A stretch of DNA of 36,807 nucleotides from Thermosediminibacteraceae bacterium (GTDB lineage: Bacteria; Bacillota; Thermosediminibacteria; Thermosediminibacterales; Thermosediminibacteraceae), in assembly GCA_021890755.1 (NCBI GenBank), contig JAKKUQ010000016.1, positions 1 to 36,807 on the forward strand. The letters run 5' to 3'. Positions 8,183 through 15,257 of this stretch are shown piece by piece; position 1 is the stretch's first letter, and the number at the start of each line of letters is the position of its first letter. The notes below the pieces were generated by a model. That model ran no database searches. It worked only from the letters and a program-made list of their open reading frames with translations, and had not been told where the DNA came from. A program made the position numbers and the translations under genes.

Positions 8183-8999
8183 GATTGCAATCTATTTATT
8201 GTTGATTATACTGAGTTTACCAATAGTGTTTGGGTATTTGTGGCTTTTTTCTGGTTCGATTTCTGAAGAGGTGGAATTTGGAATTGTGCCTAAAAGTATA
8301 ACTTTAAAAAACTGGAGGTTCTTGTGGAGCGAAATAACAATAGGCACTAAGGTATTCGAAAATATTTGGCCAATAACTTTAAATAGCATTCTGCTGGCGG
8401 GAAGTATTACTCTATTGGAAGTTCTAATTAGCCTTTTGGCCGGTTATGCCCTTTCCCGGATGAATTTCCCTGGAAAGGATTTCATACTTAAGACCACAAT
8501 TATACTTCACGCTTTCCCGGGTGTGGCTCTTTTGATTGCCCTTTATTATGTATTAAATTATATCGGCATGATAGACAAAATTACGGGAGTTGTGCTGGTT
8601 AAAGTTGCATTAGAATTGCCTATGGCTACCTGGATGATAAAGGGGTTTTTTGATGAAATACCCTGGGAAATTGAATGGGCTGCATATATGGATGGCTGTT
8701 CGAGACTTCAGGCATGGTATAAAGTCATTTTGCCCCAGATAAAGCCTGGAATAGCAGCCGTCGCAATATTTGCCTTTTTGGCCGGATGGTCGGAGTTCAT
8801 CTATTCCTATACCTTTCTTTTCAGCAGTGAAAACTATACTTTGGCTGTGTTCCTGAAAAATTTGATAGGTGATTTCAGATTTCTCGATTATGGGTTATTA
8901 GCAGCAGCTGGTTTGTTTTACATGATACCGGTAATTGCCTTTTTCCTTATTTCACAAAAGTCGCTGGTAACGATAAAATTTGGAGGCATTAAAGGATAG
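8130..8999 (+). CDS. Sugar ABC transporter permease 2 (MalG-like)
   Basis: 289 residues, six spans, with the EAA loop EWAAYMDGCSRLQAWYKVILPQIKPG. TTG 8130 lies 5 nt after GAGGAGGGG; ATG 8154, preceded by GAGAGGTG, is an alternative and would shorten the overlap with permease 1. It forms the membrane heterodimer with permease 1. Confidence 0.9.
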   Translation: MTVREVMQMINAKTSLSRIAIYLLLIILSLPIVFGYLWLFSGSISEEVEFGIVPKSITLKNWRFLWSEITIGTKVFENIWPITLNSILLAGSITLLEVLISLLAGYALSRMNFPGKDFILKTTIILHAFPGVALLIALYYVLNYIGMIDKITGVVLVKVALELPMATWMIKGFFDEIPWEIEWAAYMDGCSRLQAWYKVILPQIKPGIAAVAIFAFLAGWSEFIYSYTFLFSSENYTLAVFLKNLIGDFRFLDYGLLAAAGLFYMIPVIAFFLISQKSLVTIKFGGIKG

Positions 9000-9016
9000 A
9001 AGGGAGGCAAGGGCGA

Positions 9017-10111
9017 ATGGAAGTCGTAATGAGAGATGTAGTTAAACGCTTTGGCAACTTTAAGGCGGTAGACAACCTCAATTTAACCATAAAAGATGGG
9101 GAATTTATGGCTTTACTTGGACCATCGGGTTGTGGTAAAACCACCACATTGCTGATTTTAGCAGGTCTTTACAAACCCGATTCGGGGGAAATATTATTTG
9201 ATGATAAAATTGTAAACGACGTGTTGCCTAAAGATAGGAATATCGGTATGTGCTTTCAAAGCTATGCCCTTTATCCACATATGACTGTTGAGGAAAATAT
9301 TGCATTTCCACTCAAATTGAAAAAGTTGCCGAAAAAAGAAATCGAAAAGAAAGTCAATGAAATTGCAAGTAAATTTCATATCGAGCACTTGCTGAAAAGA
9401 TTTCCAGGGCAAATTTCCGGTGGGCAGCAACAGAGAGTTGCCCTTGCCAGAGCCCTCGTAAAAGAGCCAAATCTGCTTTTGCTGGATGAACCCCTTTCAA
9501 ACCTAGATGCTGGCTTGAGAATCTCGATGAGGGCTGAAATTAGAAGGCTACAAAAGGAATTAGGAATAACCACCGTTTTTGTTACCCATGATCAGGCAGA
9601 GGCTATGTCCATGAGCGATAGGATAGCTGTAATGAATAAAGGGAAGCTGCAGGATATCGGCACGCCAGAAGACCTTTATATGAGGCCTAAAAACAAGTTT
9701 ATAGCAGGTTTTATAGGCAATCCTCCGATGAATTTTCTCGAAGTTGGTTATGTTTTAAATGGTGATGAAATAATGCTGAAAGGGGAAAATTTTGAGCTAT
9801 CACTTCCTAGAGAAATATCTATGAATTTCATGAAAAAACAAAATAATGAAAGAGTAATTTTAGGTATAAGACCCGAGCACCTTTCGATAGGAATAGAGGC
9901 CCCCAACACTATAAAAGGGGAGATATTTGTAGTAGAACACCTTGGAAGAGACAAGTTGGTGGATGTAAAGGTGGGCAATGATAGAATAAAAGTACTGACG
10001 GGTCAGAATTTTGAAGGAAAAATGGGAGATATAGTAAACGTTCATCTGGATTTAAAAAATATTCATCTTTTTGATGCTGATGATGGAAACTCGATGAAAT
10101 GGGCAGGTTGA
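9017..10111 (+). CDS. Sugar ABC transporter ATPase (MsmK/UgpC-like)
   Basis: 364 residues. Walker A GPSGCGKT (35-42), Q-loop CFQSYALYPHMTVEEN, signature SGGQQQR, Walker B LLLLDEPLSNLD and H-loop VFVTHDQAEAMSMSDR are all intact. A C-terminal TOBE-like regulatory region (about 240-360) is typical of CUT1 ATPases. The start ATG 9017 follows GGGAGG by 9 nt. Many Firmicutes use one shared MsmX-type ATPase elsewhere, so a dedicated ATPase makes this a self-contained importer. No strong terminator is seen downstream. Confidence 0.95.
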   Translation: MEVVMRDVVKRFGNFKAVDNLNLTIKDGEFMALLGPSGCGKTTTLLILAGLYKPDSGEILFDDKIVNDVLPKDRNIGMCFQSYALYPHMTVEENIAFPLKLKKLPKKEIEKKVNEIASKFHIEHLLKRFPGQISGGQQQRVALARALVKEPNLLLLDEPLSNLDAGLRISMRAEIRRLQKELGITTVFVTHDQAEAMSMSDRIAVMNKGKLQDIGTPEDLYMRPKNKFIAGFIGNPPMNFLEVGYVLNGDEIMLKGENFELSLPREISMNFMKKQNNERVILGIRPEHLSIGIEAPNTIKGEIFVVEHLGRDKLVDVKVGNDRIKVLTGQNFEGKMGDIVNVHLDLKNIHLFDADDGNSMKWAG

Positions 10112-10190
10112 AAGGAAAGGGTTAGCTCCATTGTTAGTCATTAATTATTATTCATTGCAATTAATTGGAACATTATTTCGTACTATAAAA

Positions 10191-10311
10191 CACCTGTGCA
10201 ACAACGTTACGGTAAGAGACATGGAAAAAGAAAAACCCTGGATGGCCAATTCGGGAGACCTGATAAGCCCCGGCACTACACCCGAAAAGGGCGTGCTCAT
10301 TTATTCAGGAA
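10191..10311 (+). pseudogene. Decayed FAH-family gene fragment with internal deletion
   Basis: In one frame this reads CNNVTVRDMEKEKPWMA, joined directly to NSGDLISPGTTPEKGVL. The intact FAH protein at 4571 has CGNDVTAKDFMEKGKPWT and, about 80 residues later, NPGDLISTGTPPGKGIL. The N-terminus, the catalytic middle and the C-terminus are missing. The DNA is also visibly similar to 4979-5270. It is a relic of a second FAH gene on the far side of the ABC operon. Confidence 0.75.
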
Positions 10312-10389
10312 CCGTCCCTGTTTTCATCATATCTTCTTATATAACCCGTATTTTTCTTCTTTTTTTAAGCCTGCCAGCTGGGGATTTAG

Positions 10390-10736
10390 TCACCCATAGG
10401 CGTCACCATTTTCGTATGGGAACAATGCGGTTTTGGGCACTGCCAGCACGCATTCACTTTTATCCGTTGTAAATTCTACATTAAGCACGGTGCCCGGGAT
10501 TAATTGGAGGTTTTTCCACAACTCCGTTGAAAATGAGGTTTTCGTCGTTTCTTTCATGGATCAATTCCGCCTTCATCCCTTCTGCGATATCCGGTGCCGA
10601 TTCAGTCTTGAGCCGGGATTTACGACATCGCCCTGCTTGACGGTAAGGTCCGCCACGGTCCAGTCTACCTATAAAGTGATCCTACACTTTCGATCTTGTA
10701 CTTGAGCAGGTCTATTTGAAATTGTAAAGTTTCAGC
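10390..10736 (-). pseudogene. Decayed HlyD-family (RND/ABC efflux adaptor) gene fragment
   Basis: Reading the reverse strand from 10736, recognisable membrane-fusion-protein pieces appear in different frames: QIDLLKYKIES, TVADLTVKQGDVVNPGSRL, then EGMKAELIHERNDENLIFNGV, and finally VLAVPKTALFPYENGDAYG before TGA (10392-10390). The Gly-rich lipoyl/barrel segment and the VPKTALF stretch are typical of the C-terminal half of efflux adaptors. At least two frameshifts and missing sequence make it non-functional. No partner pump gene remains nearby. Confidence 0.7.
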
Positions 10737-10738
10737 CC

Positions 10739-10760
10739 TCCCGGCATAATATTGCCGGGA
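10739..10760. other. Short perfect hairpin before the GNAT gene
   Basis: 8-bp inverted repeat TCCCGGCA/TGCCGGGA (10739-10746 and 10753-10760), 6-nt loop, no T-tract on either side. It may be a relic or an operator. Confidence 0.4.
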
Positions 10761-10822
10761 CTCACCGGTGGGATTTGTTAGCGTTTACTTTTTTATTCTC
10801 TATGAAAGTAGGAGTGTGACAA

Positions 10823-11728
10823 ATGCAGGTTTACTCATTCAAAGAACTTACGCAGCCAGCTAAAAAGCAGCTTTATAATTATGTTACTAAAAGCGGCTGG
10901 AACCATTACATAGAAACATATGAAGAAATGCTTCAATATTATGGCGTTCATTTTAATTCCGGTGAAAGCCATTTCTCCGTCTGGGAAGATGGTGAAATCC
11001 TGGGCACCATGGGTGCTATAACTAGAGAGGTTGTCCACAGTGGAGAAGCTTTTATAACCGGCATAAACATAGACTATACGGAAAAATATGCTGATTGCTT
11101 TAAAATGCTAGTAGAAAAATGCGCGCGTTACTGCATTTCAAAAGGGGCTAAAAAGATTACCCTTGGAATAACTCCGGATCTGGAGTTTTTGCGGCCGAAT
11201 ATCGAATCATTCGGGTACAAGTTCACCCATAAAATTCTTATCATGAAATACTGCTGCAGTGAAGATATCTCGACACAAAACGATATTTCCAGGGAAATAA
11301 TCTTTGAAATGCTGTCGAATAAAAACAAAGACAATTTTCGGGAAGTTCATAATGAAGCCTTTCGACATTCTCCGAATGCTGCATTGCTTAGCGATGAAGA
11401 TATGAAAGCGATGATCGAGGCCTGCAAAGAAAATCCCGGCTTGAAAGGAATCTGCCTTTATAATGGGAGGCCGGCGGGGATTTATGACTTAAGACTAAAA
11501 AATAAAGTTGGTTGGATCGAGACAATAGGTGTCCACCCGGATTTTCAGGGCCTTGGAATAGGAAAGGCTATCCTGGAAAAAAGCGTCGACATCCTTCGTT
11601 CCTCCGGTGCCGAAGAAATAAGGCTTTTTGTATTAGACGTAAACCAAAAGGCTTATAGGCTATACAAAAAATTCGGATTTGAGGATGAAGGTGTAAGATC
11701 GCTGTGGTTTCAGAAGATTTCCTACTAA
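10823..11728 (+). CDS. GNAT-family acetyltransferase, tandem-domain type
   Basis: 301 residues. The C-terminal GNAT domain (about 155-300) has a clear acetyl-CoA motif A, IGVHPDFQGLGIGKAIL, and the motif B ending NQKAYRLYKKFGFEDEG. The N-terminal half (about 40-145) looks like a degenerate first GNAT domain (FSVWEDGEILGTMGAITREV). ATG 10823 follows AGGAG by 8 nt. Substrate is unknown. It stands alone between pseudogene debris and a convergent small gene. Confidence 0.85.
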   Translation: MQVYSFKELTQPAKKQLYNYVTKSGWNHYIETYEEMLQYYGVHFNSGESHFSVWEDGEILGTMGAITREVVHSGEAFITGINIDYTEKYADCFKMLVEKCARYCISKGAKKITLGITPDLEFLRPNIESFGYKFTHKILIMKYCCSEDISTQNDISREIIFEMLSNKNKDNFREVHNEAFRHSPNAALLSDEDMKAMIEACKENPGLKGICLYNGRPAGIYDLRLKNKVGWIETIGVHPDFQGLGIGKAILEKSVDILRSSGAEEIRLFVLDVNQKAYRLYKKFGFEDEGVRSLWFQKISY

Positions 11729-11742
11729 GTAGCTAAAAAATT

Positions 11743-11775
11743 AGAAGGCTGCCGAAATTTTTTCAGCAGCCTTCT
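11743..11775. terminator. Bidirectional terminator between convergent genes
   Basis: 10-bp perfect stem AGAAGGCTGC/GCAGCCTTCT (11743-11752 and 11766-11775). On the minus strand it is followed by TAATTTTTTAG, the better terminator; the plus-strand tail is short. Confidence 0.8.
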
Positions 11776-11781
11776 TGCCGT

Positions 11782-12183
11782 TTATCTAAATATTCTGCGT
11801 CTCCTGCGCAGCAGTTCAAATATTAAAAGGGCGAATACAAGCGATCTCAGCGGCCTCCTGCTGCCAAACTGCTGAGTTTCGACTTCGGCTGAATACCACG
11901 ACGGGGACCACGAGCACATTACCTCATCGCACCAGCGCTCCATCATTTCACGGGTGGGGATGGGGCATCTCCAGGGATCGTCGTACCTGTCGCATACCAT
12001 GCGCACGTGGGGCATTATTTCCTGGCATAATGGATCGTGCATGCGCATCATTTCAGCTTCGATCATGTCATAGGTATAATGGCTATGTCCATGGTCGTGA
12101 TGACCGTGATGGTCGTGCTTATAATCGGGGCATGGGTTGTAATCGGGGCATGGGTTGTAGTCTGGGCATTTGTAATCAGTCAT
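11782..12183 (-). CDS. His/Cys-rich repeat protein, function unknown
   Basis: 133 residues. The N-terminus has three near-identical CPDYNP/CPDYK units followed by a histidine cluster (HDHHGHHDHGHSHY), which suggests metal binding. A middle Trp/Cys-rich part (about 65-100: DRYDDPWRCPIPTREMMERWCDEVMCSW) and a C-terminal hydrophobic helix ending in an Arg-rich tail (ELLRRRRRIFR) follow. The ATG at 12183 lies about 10 nt after GGGAGG. I do not recognise the family; a coat/envelope or metal-storage protein is possible. It has a tandem 14-bp repeat upstream. Confidence 0.75.
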   Translation of the reverse strand: MTDYKCPDYNPCPDYNPCPDYKHDHHGHHDHGHSHYTYDMIEAEMMRMHDPLCQEIMPHVRMVCDRYDDPWRCPIPTREMMERWCDEVMCSWSPSWYSAEVETQQFGSRRPLRSLVFALLIFELLRRRRRIFR

Positions 12184-12208
12184 CTATATAAAACCTCCCT
12201 TCTTCCTA

Positions 12209-12236
12209 ATTAAGTCTAATATATTAAGTCTAATAT
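12209..12236. repeat. Two tandem 14-bp repeats upstream of the His/Cys-rich gene
   Basis: ATTAAGTCTAATAT occurs twice head to tail (12209-12222 and 12223-12236), 26 bp before the start codon on the minus strand. The position fits an operator or core promoter, but no sigma-A hexamer pair with good spacing was found. Confidence 0.6.
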
Positions 12237-12301
12237 ATTATATTAACTTCAATGCAGATGAGTTCCCCTGCTCTGGTCCTAGATTGTACATATGGTGAAA
12301 A

Positions 12302-12324
12302 CAAAAAAACCCCGGTTTACGGGG
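12302..12324 (-). terminator. Terminator of the 77-residue gene
   Basis: Stem CCCCG/CGGGG with a 5-nt loop (12310-12324); on the minus strand it is followed by T7. Confidence 0.85.
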
Positions 12325-12355
12325 TGCCTAAATTTTATAGATCCAACTCGCAAAC

Positions 12356-12589
12356 TTAGTTCTTTTTCCGGGCGATTAAAAAATATTCACCTTGATGACC
12401 GCCTTGGGGTTGGTAGTCGAAACCGTGATTTTTTAATTCATCCACTATCCGGTCGGCCTGGTGTGCGTCGGCGGCTTCCATGCGAATAACAACTTCTTCT
12501 CCTGGTTTTATTAACTTCAATCTACTTCTCAACATATTTATGTCGTAATCGTTAATTTCCTGTCCCAGGTTAATGTAAATTTCTGCCAT
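12356..12589 (-). CDS. Conserved small protein of unknown function
   Basis: 77 residues, hydrophilic, with start ATG 12589 seven or so nt after GAGGAGGG. The pattern beta (AEIYINLG), helix (DINMLRSRLKLI), beta (EEVVIRMEA), helix (HQADRIVDELKNHGF), beta (GEYFLIARK) is reminiscent of small TusA/SirA-like alpha/beta folds, but no CPxP motif is present. Function is unknown. It has its own terminator. Confidence 0.75.
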   Translation of the reverse strand: MAEIYINLGQEINDYDINMLRSRLKLIKPGEEVVIRMEAADAHQADRIVDELKNHGFDYQPQGGHQGEYFLIARKKN

Positions 12590-12693
12590 GTTAACCCTCC
12601 TCGTTGTTACATAAGTTTTAGTATACCCGTAAGAAAATTAATTATCATGTCTTAAAGTTCATTTTGGGAAACACGCAGAATGGAAAAAAGTTC

Positions 12694-12736
12694 AATAAAA
12701 AGCCCCGGCGCCATAAAGGGCTTAAACCGGGGCTTT
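12694..12736 (-). terminator. Terminator of the superoxide reductase gene
   Basis: 10-bp stem AAAGCCCCGG/CCGGGGCTTT (12699-12708 and 12727-12736), followed on the minus strand by a T-rich tail. Confidence 0.85.
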
Positions 12737-12738
12737 GT

Positions 12739-13137
12739 TTACTCTTCAAAATCAATTTTCATCGAGTTTTCCCAGAGACCGTGGATATTGCAATAACTAA
12801 GAGCAATCAAGGTCCCTGGCTTTTCAAGAATTACGCTGGTGTGCACACAGGGGTTGCACTTGGCAGCACCTTTATTTGGACCTTCTATCGATTCGGCGTG
12901 AGCTTCAAACTGATACGTCCCAATGTGAACTGGGAATTTCTCTCCCTCAGGTAAGAAAAAAAGCTTGATCCATCTGATGTGATGTTCTGTAGTATTAGGA
13001 TGCGGAATTTCCTTGCCCACGCATAAATGAATGTCAATCGGTTCCCCTTTTTTGAAAGGCTCCTTTAGTTCTATTACCGGCACGTGTTTTTCCTTTTTCC
13101 AATCGTCTTTTTGAAGATGAAGCGCTAAAGAATCCAT
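12739..13137 (-). CDS. sor: Superoxide reductase (neelaredoxin, class II)
   Basis: 132 residues. It reduces superoxide to hydrogen peroxide in the cytoplasm without making oxygen, using electrons from rubredoxin. The catalytic Glu16-Lys17-His18 loop (EKHVP), His46 (GKEIPHPN), His52 (TTEHHIRW), and Cys116 with His119 (SYCNIHGLW) give the expected Fe(His4Cys) ligands, with spacing matching the Pyrococcus enzyme. The N-terminal desulforedoxin domain is absent, so it is the one-iron type. The start ATG 13137 follows AAGGAGG. A Fur/PerR-like element lies upstream (13156-13174). Rubrerythrin at 35609 is a natural partner for peroxide removal. Confidence 0.93.
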   Translation of the reverse strand: MDSLALHLQKDDWKKEKHVPVIELKEPFKKGEPIDIHLCVGKEIPHPNTTEHHIRWIKLFFLPEGEKFPVHIGTYQFEAHAESIEGPNKGAAKCNPCVHTSVILEKPGTLIALSYCNIHGLWENSMKIDFEE

Positions 13138-13155
13138 TTTAATCCTCCTTATATT

Positions 13156-13174
13156 GATAATGATATCTATTATT
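13156..13174. promoter_or_regulatory. Fur/PerR-like operator upstream of superoxide reductase
   Basis: GATAATGATATCTATTATT matches 15 of 19 positions of the classical Fur box (GATAATGATAATCATTATC). It sits between the SD and the upstream A/T-rich region of the minus-strand gene. A/T-rich background raises the chance of coincidence. Confidence 0.5.
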
Positions 13175-13244
13175 AATAATAATACTCCAAAATGCTTTTA
13201 AATTCCTTCAAGAATATTAAATTTTTTTTATTTTTCCCTGCAGG

Positions 13245-13273
13245 TTAAAGTCTAAAGTTATAGAATTTATTAT
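13245..13273 (+). promoter_or_regulatory. Possible deoC promoter
   Basis: -35 TTAAAG (13245-13250), 17-bp spacer, -10 TATTAT (13268-13273). It is placed 48 bp before the start codon. Confidence 0.45.
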
Positions 13274-13320
13274 TATGAGAGGGTGGAAAGCGATTGAAAA
13301 TTTAAGGAGGAAGATCGATT

Positions 13321-13992
13321 ATGATTACAAAAGAGCAATTGGCAAAACTTATAGACCATACTCTTTTAAAACCAACTGCGACGCTTGACGACATAGACAG
13401 GCTCTGCGATGAAGCAAAAAAATATGGATTTCACCTAGTATGCGTAAACCCCTGTTATGTAAGCTACGCCGTTGAAAAACTTTCAGGCAGCGACATAAAG
13501 GTTGGGACAACTGTAGGGTTTCCTCTTGGAGCAACGTCACCGGAGGTTAAGGCTTATGAGGCAAAAAAAGCTGTTGAAGCCGGAGCAGCAGAAGTGGATA
13601 TGGTAATTAACGTGGGATATTTAAAAAGCGGAGATTATTATGCAGTGAAAGAAGATATAGAAGGAGTGGTCCGGGCGGTAAAGGAAACAAATCCAAAAGC
13701 TCTAGTCAAAGTTATCCTTGAGACATGCTATTTGACTGAAAATGAAAAGGTTACGGCTATTAGACTTTGCATGGATGCAAAAGCCGACTTTGTTAAGACG
13801 TCGACCGGTTTCGGCCCTGGGGGTGCAACGGTAGAGGATATCCGCCTTATGGCCAAAATAGTTGGAGGTACTATGGGAGTAAAAGCCTCAGGAGGGATAA
13901 GGGATCTTAAAACCGCACTTCAGATGATAGAAGCTGGTGCAACTAGGATAGGAACTAGCTCGGGTGTGGCAATTATGGAAGAATTTCAGTAA
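13321..13992 (+). CDS. deoC: Deoxyribose-phosphate aldolase
   Basis: 223 residues, typical DeoC length. It cleaves 2-deoxyribose-5-phosphate to acetaldehyde and glyceraldehyde-3-phosphate. Schiff-base Lys159 (DFVKTSTGFGPGGAT), Lys188 (GVKASGGIRD) and Asp93 (EVDMVINVG) are present. ATG 13321 lies 10 nt after AAGGAGG. No nucleoside phosphorylase or phosphopentomutase is adjacent. Its stop codon directly abuts that of the convergent coiled-coil gene, with no terminator between. Confidence 0.95.
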   Translation: MITKEQLAKLIDHTLLKPTATLDDIDRLCDEAKKYGFHLVCVNPCYVSYAVEKLSGSDIKVGTTVGFPLGATSPEVKAYEAKKAVEAGAAEVDMVINVGYLKSGDYYAVKEDIEGVVRAVKETNPKALVKVILETCYLTENEKVTAIRLCMDAKADFVKTSTGFGPGGATVEDIRLMAKIVGGTMGVKASGGIRDLKTALQMIEAGATRIGTSSGVAIMEEFQ

Positions 13993-14445
13993 TTATTGTG
14001 GCACTGTTGTGGAATTTTCAATTTGTGAAAGCATATCCTCGCACCTTGCTATGGAATCAAATACCTTATTTATTGCCTGACTTTGAAGGAGAGCGCTCTG
14101 AGCCTTAGCCAAAGCTGAAACGGCCTCTTGCATTGCCTGAATTACTTGTAAGTCTATGGAAAGTTGCTGTTCGTGGCATTGTTTTTCCATTTGAAACAAA
14201 GTTTGCCTAAATTGTTTAGAATTTGCTTTAAGATTAGAAAAACCCATTTTAACTAGCTGTTCTAGCTGCTGAGCGCTCTTTAATATGCTTTCCAAGCGCC
14301 GTGAATCCATTAAATTGGTTGAAGCCTGAGACATCGAATTTTTTATCTGCTGTTCTGTAGCCAAATGCTGTTCTTTAACTATATCAGATATAGACCGGAC
14401 ATCTTGCTCAAATTGTTTATACTGGTCGGCGAAAACGTCTGCCAT
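13993..14445 (-). CDS. Small coiled-coil protein of unknown function
   Basis: 150 residues, almost entirely helical and Gln-rich (FADQYKQFEQDVRSISDIV, SILKSAQQLEQLVKMG, IQAMQEAVSALAKAQSALLQ), with no signal peptide or membrane span. The frame is open further upstream, but ATG 14445 is the start because GGAGGAGG lies directly before it. It is divergent from the stress-protein gene, with 125 bp between. Family not recognised; a scaffold or spore-associated role is only a guess. Confidence 0.75.
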   Translation of the reverse strand: MADVFADQYKQFEQDVRSISDIVKEQHLATEQQIKNSMSQASTNLMDSRRLESILKSAQQLEQLVKMGFSNLKANSKQFRQTLFQMEKQCHEQQLSIDLQVIQAMQEAVSALAKAQSALLQSQAINKVFDSIARCEDMLSQIENSTTVPQ

Positions 14446-14570
14446 ATTTCCTCCTCCTGTGAAAGCTATCTTTTTATTTATTTTTTCCTTTTTGGCTAAA
14501 ATAATGCTCGTATAGTGGCAAGACATACGGAAACAATAAAAGTGTAAGAAACTCTGGAGGAGGTATAAAT

Positions 14571-15047
14571 ATGGCAAAAACTGTAATAGGAGTATTTGAA
14601 AACCGGGAACAAGCTGAAAGAGCCGTAAATGAAATGAGGAATTCGGGTTTTGAGACTAATGAAATATCGATCGTGGCAAAAGGTGGCCAGGGGAAAAACG
14701 AGGATAACCAAAATATGAATATGGACACAATTTCCGATGGAACCACTACAGGAGGTATCCTGGGAGGGCTCGCAGGACTTGCGATAGGTGCTGGAGCGCT
14801 AACGATTCCAGGCCTTGGTCCAATTATTGCTGCAGGGCCAATAGCGGGAATGCTTTCCGGCGCTGCAACGGGTGGTCTTGCCGGAGGCTTAATCGACTGG
14901 GGAATTCCTGAAGAAAGAGGCCGTTATTACGAGGATGAGGTCAAAAAAGGTAAAATCTTGGCAGCGGTGCGTACCCATGAACAGAAAGTACAAAAGGCAG
15001 CGGAAATCATGAGGCAAAACGGTGCAAGGGATGTAGAAACTCACTAA
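14571..15047 (+). CDS. General stress protein 17M/YflT-like protein with glycine zipper
   Basis: 158 residues. The N-terminal YflT-type domain (KTVIGVFENREQAERAVNEMRNSGFETNEISIVAK) is followed by a long Gly/Ala-rich zipper (about 60-110) able to insert in or associate with membrane. The C-terminus, KILAAVRTHEQKVQKAAEIMRQNGARDVETH, repeats the ferredoxin-like half. Homologues are induced by general stress in Bacillus; the exact role is unknown. It ends at a strong terminator. Confidence 0.85.
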   Translation: MAKTVIGVFENREQAERAVNEMRNSGFETNEISIVAKGGQGKNEDNQNMNMDTISDGTTTGGILGGLAGLAIGAGALTIPGLGPIIAAGPIAGMLSGAATGGLAGGLIDWGIPEERGRYYEDEVKKGKILAAVRTHEQKVQKAAEIMRQNGARDVETH

Positions 15048-15052
15048 TAGCC

Positions 15053-15093
15053 TCCGGGGAAGAAATTGTAGTAATTCTTCCCCGGATTTTTTT
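15053..15093 (+). terminator. Strong terminator after the stress-protein gene
   Basis: 12-bp stem TCCGGGGAAGAA/TTCTTCCCCGGA (15053-15064 and 15075-15086) followed by T7. Confidence 0.95.
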
Positions 15094-15257
15094 ATTGTGG
15101 TATAATTGAAATGAAGAATGTTATATAACATTTCTACCAGGTGATTTCGGAATAGTCTACACTAAAAATAAAATTTGCAAAAAAAGCAAAATTTGATGTT
15201 TTATCTATAAATAGATTTGTAGGGTGTGTGATTTTGTGAGCTTAGGGGGCTCAAATT

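Noticed and set aside
10131-10472. 113-residue plus-strand frame
   Set aside because: Chance frame that joins the FAH relic to antisense of the HlyD relic; not a gene.
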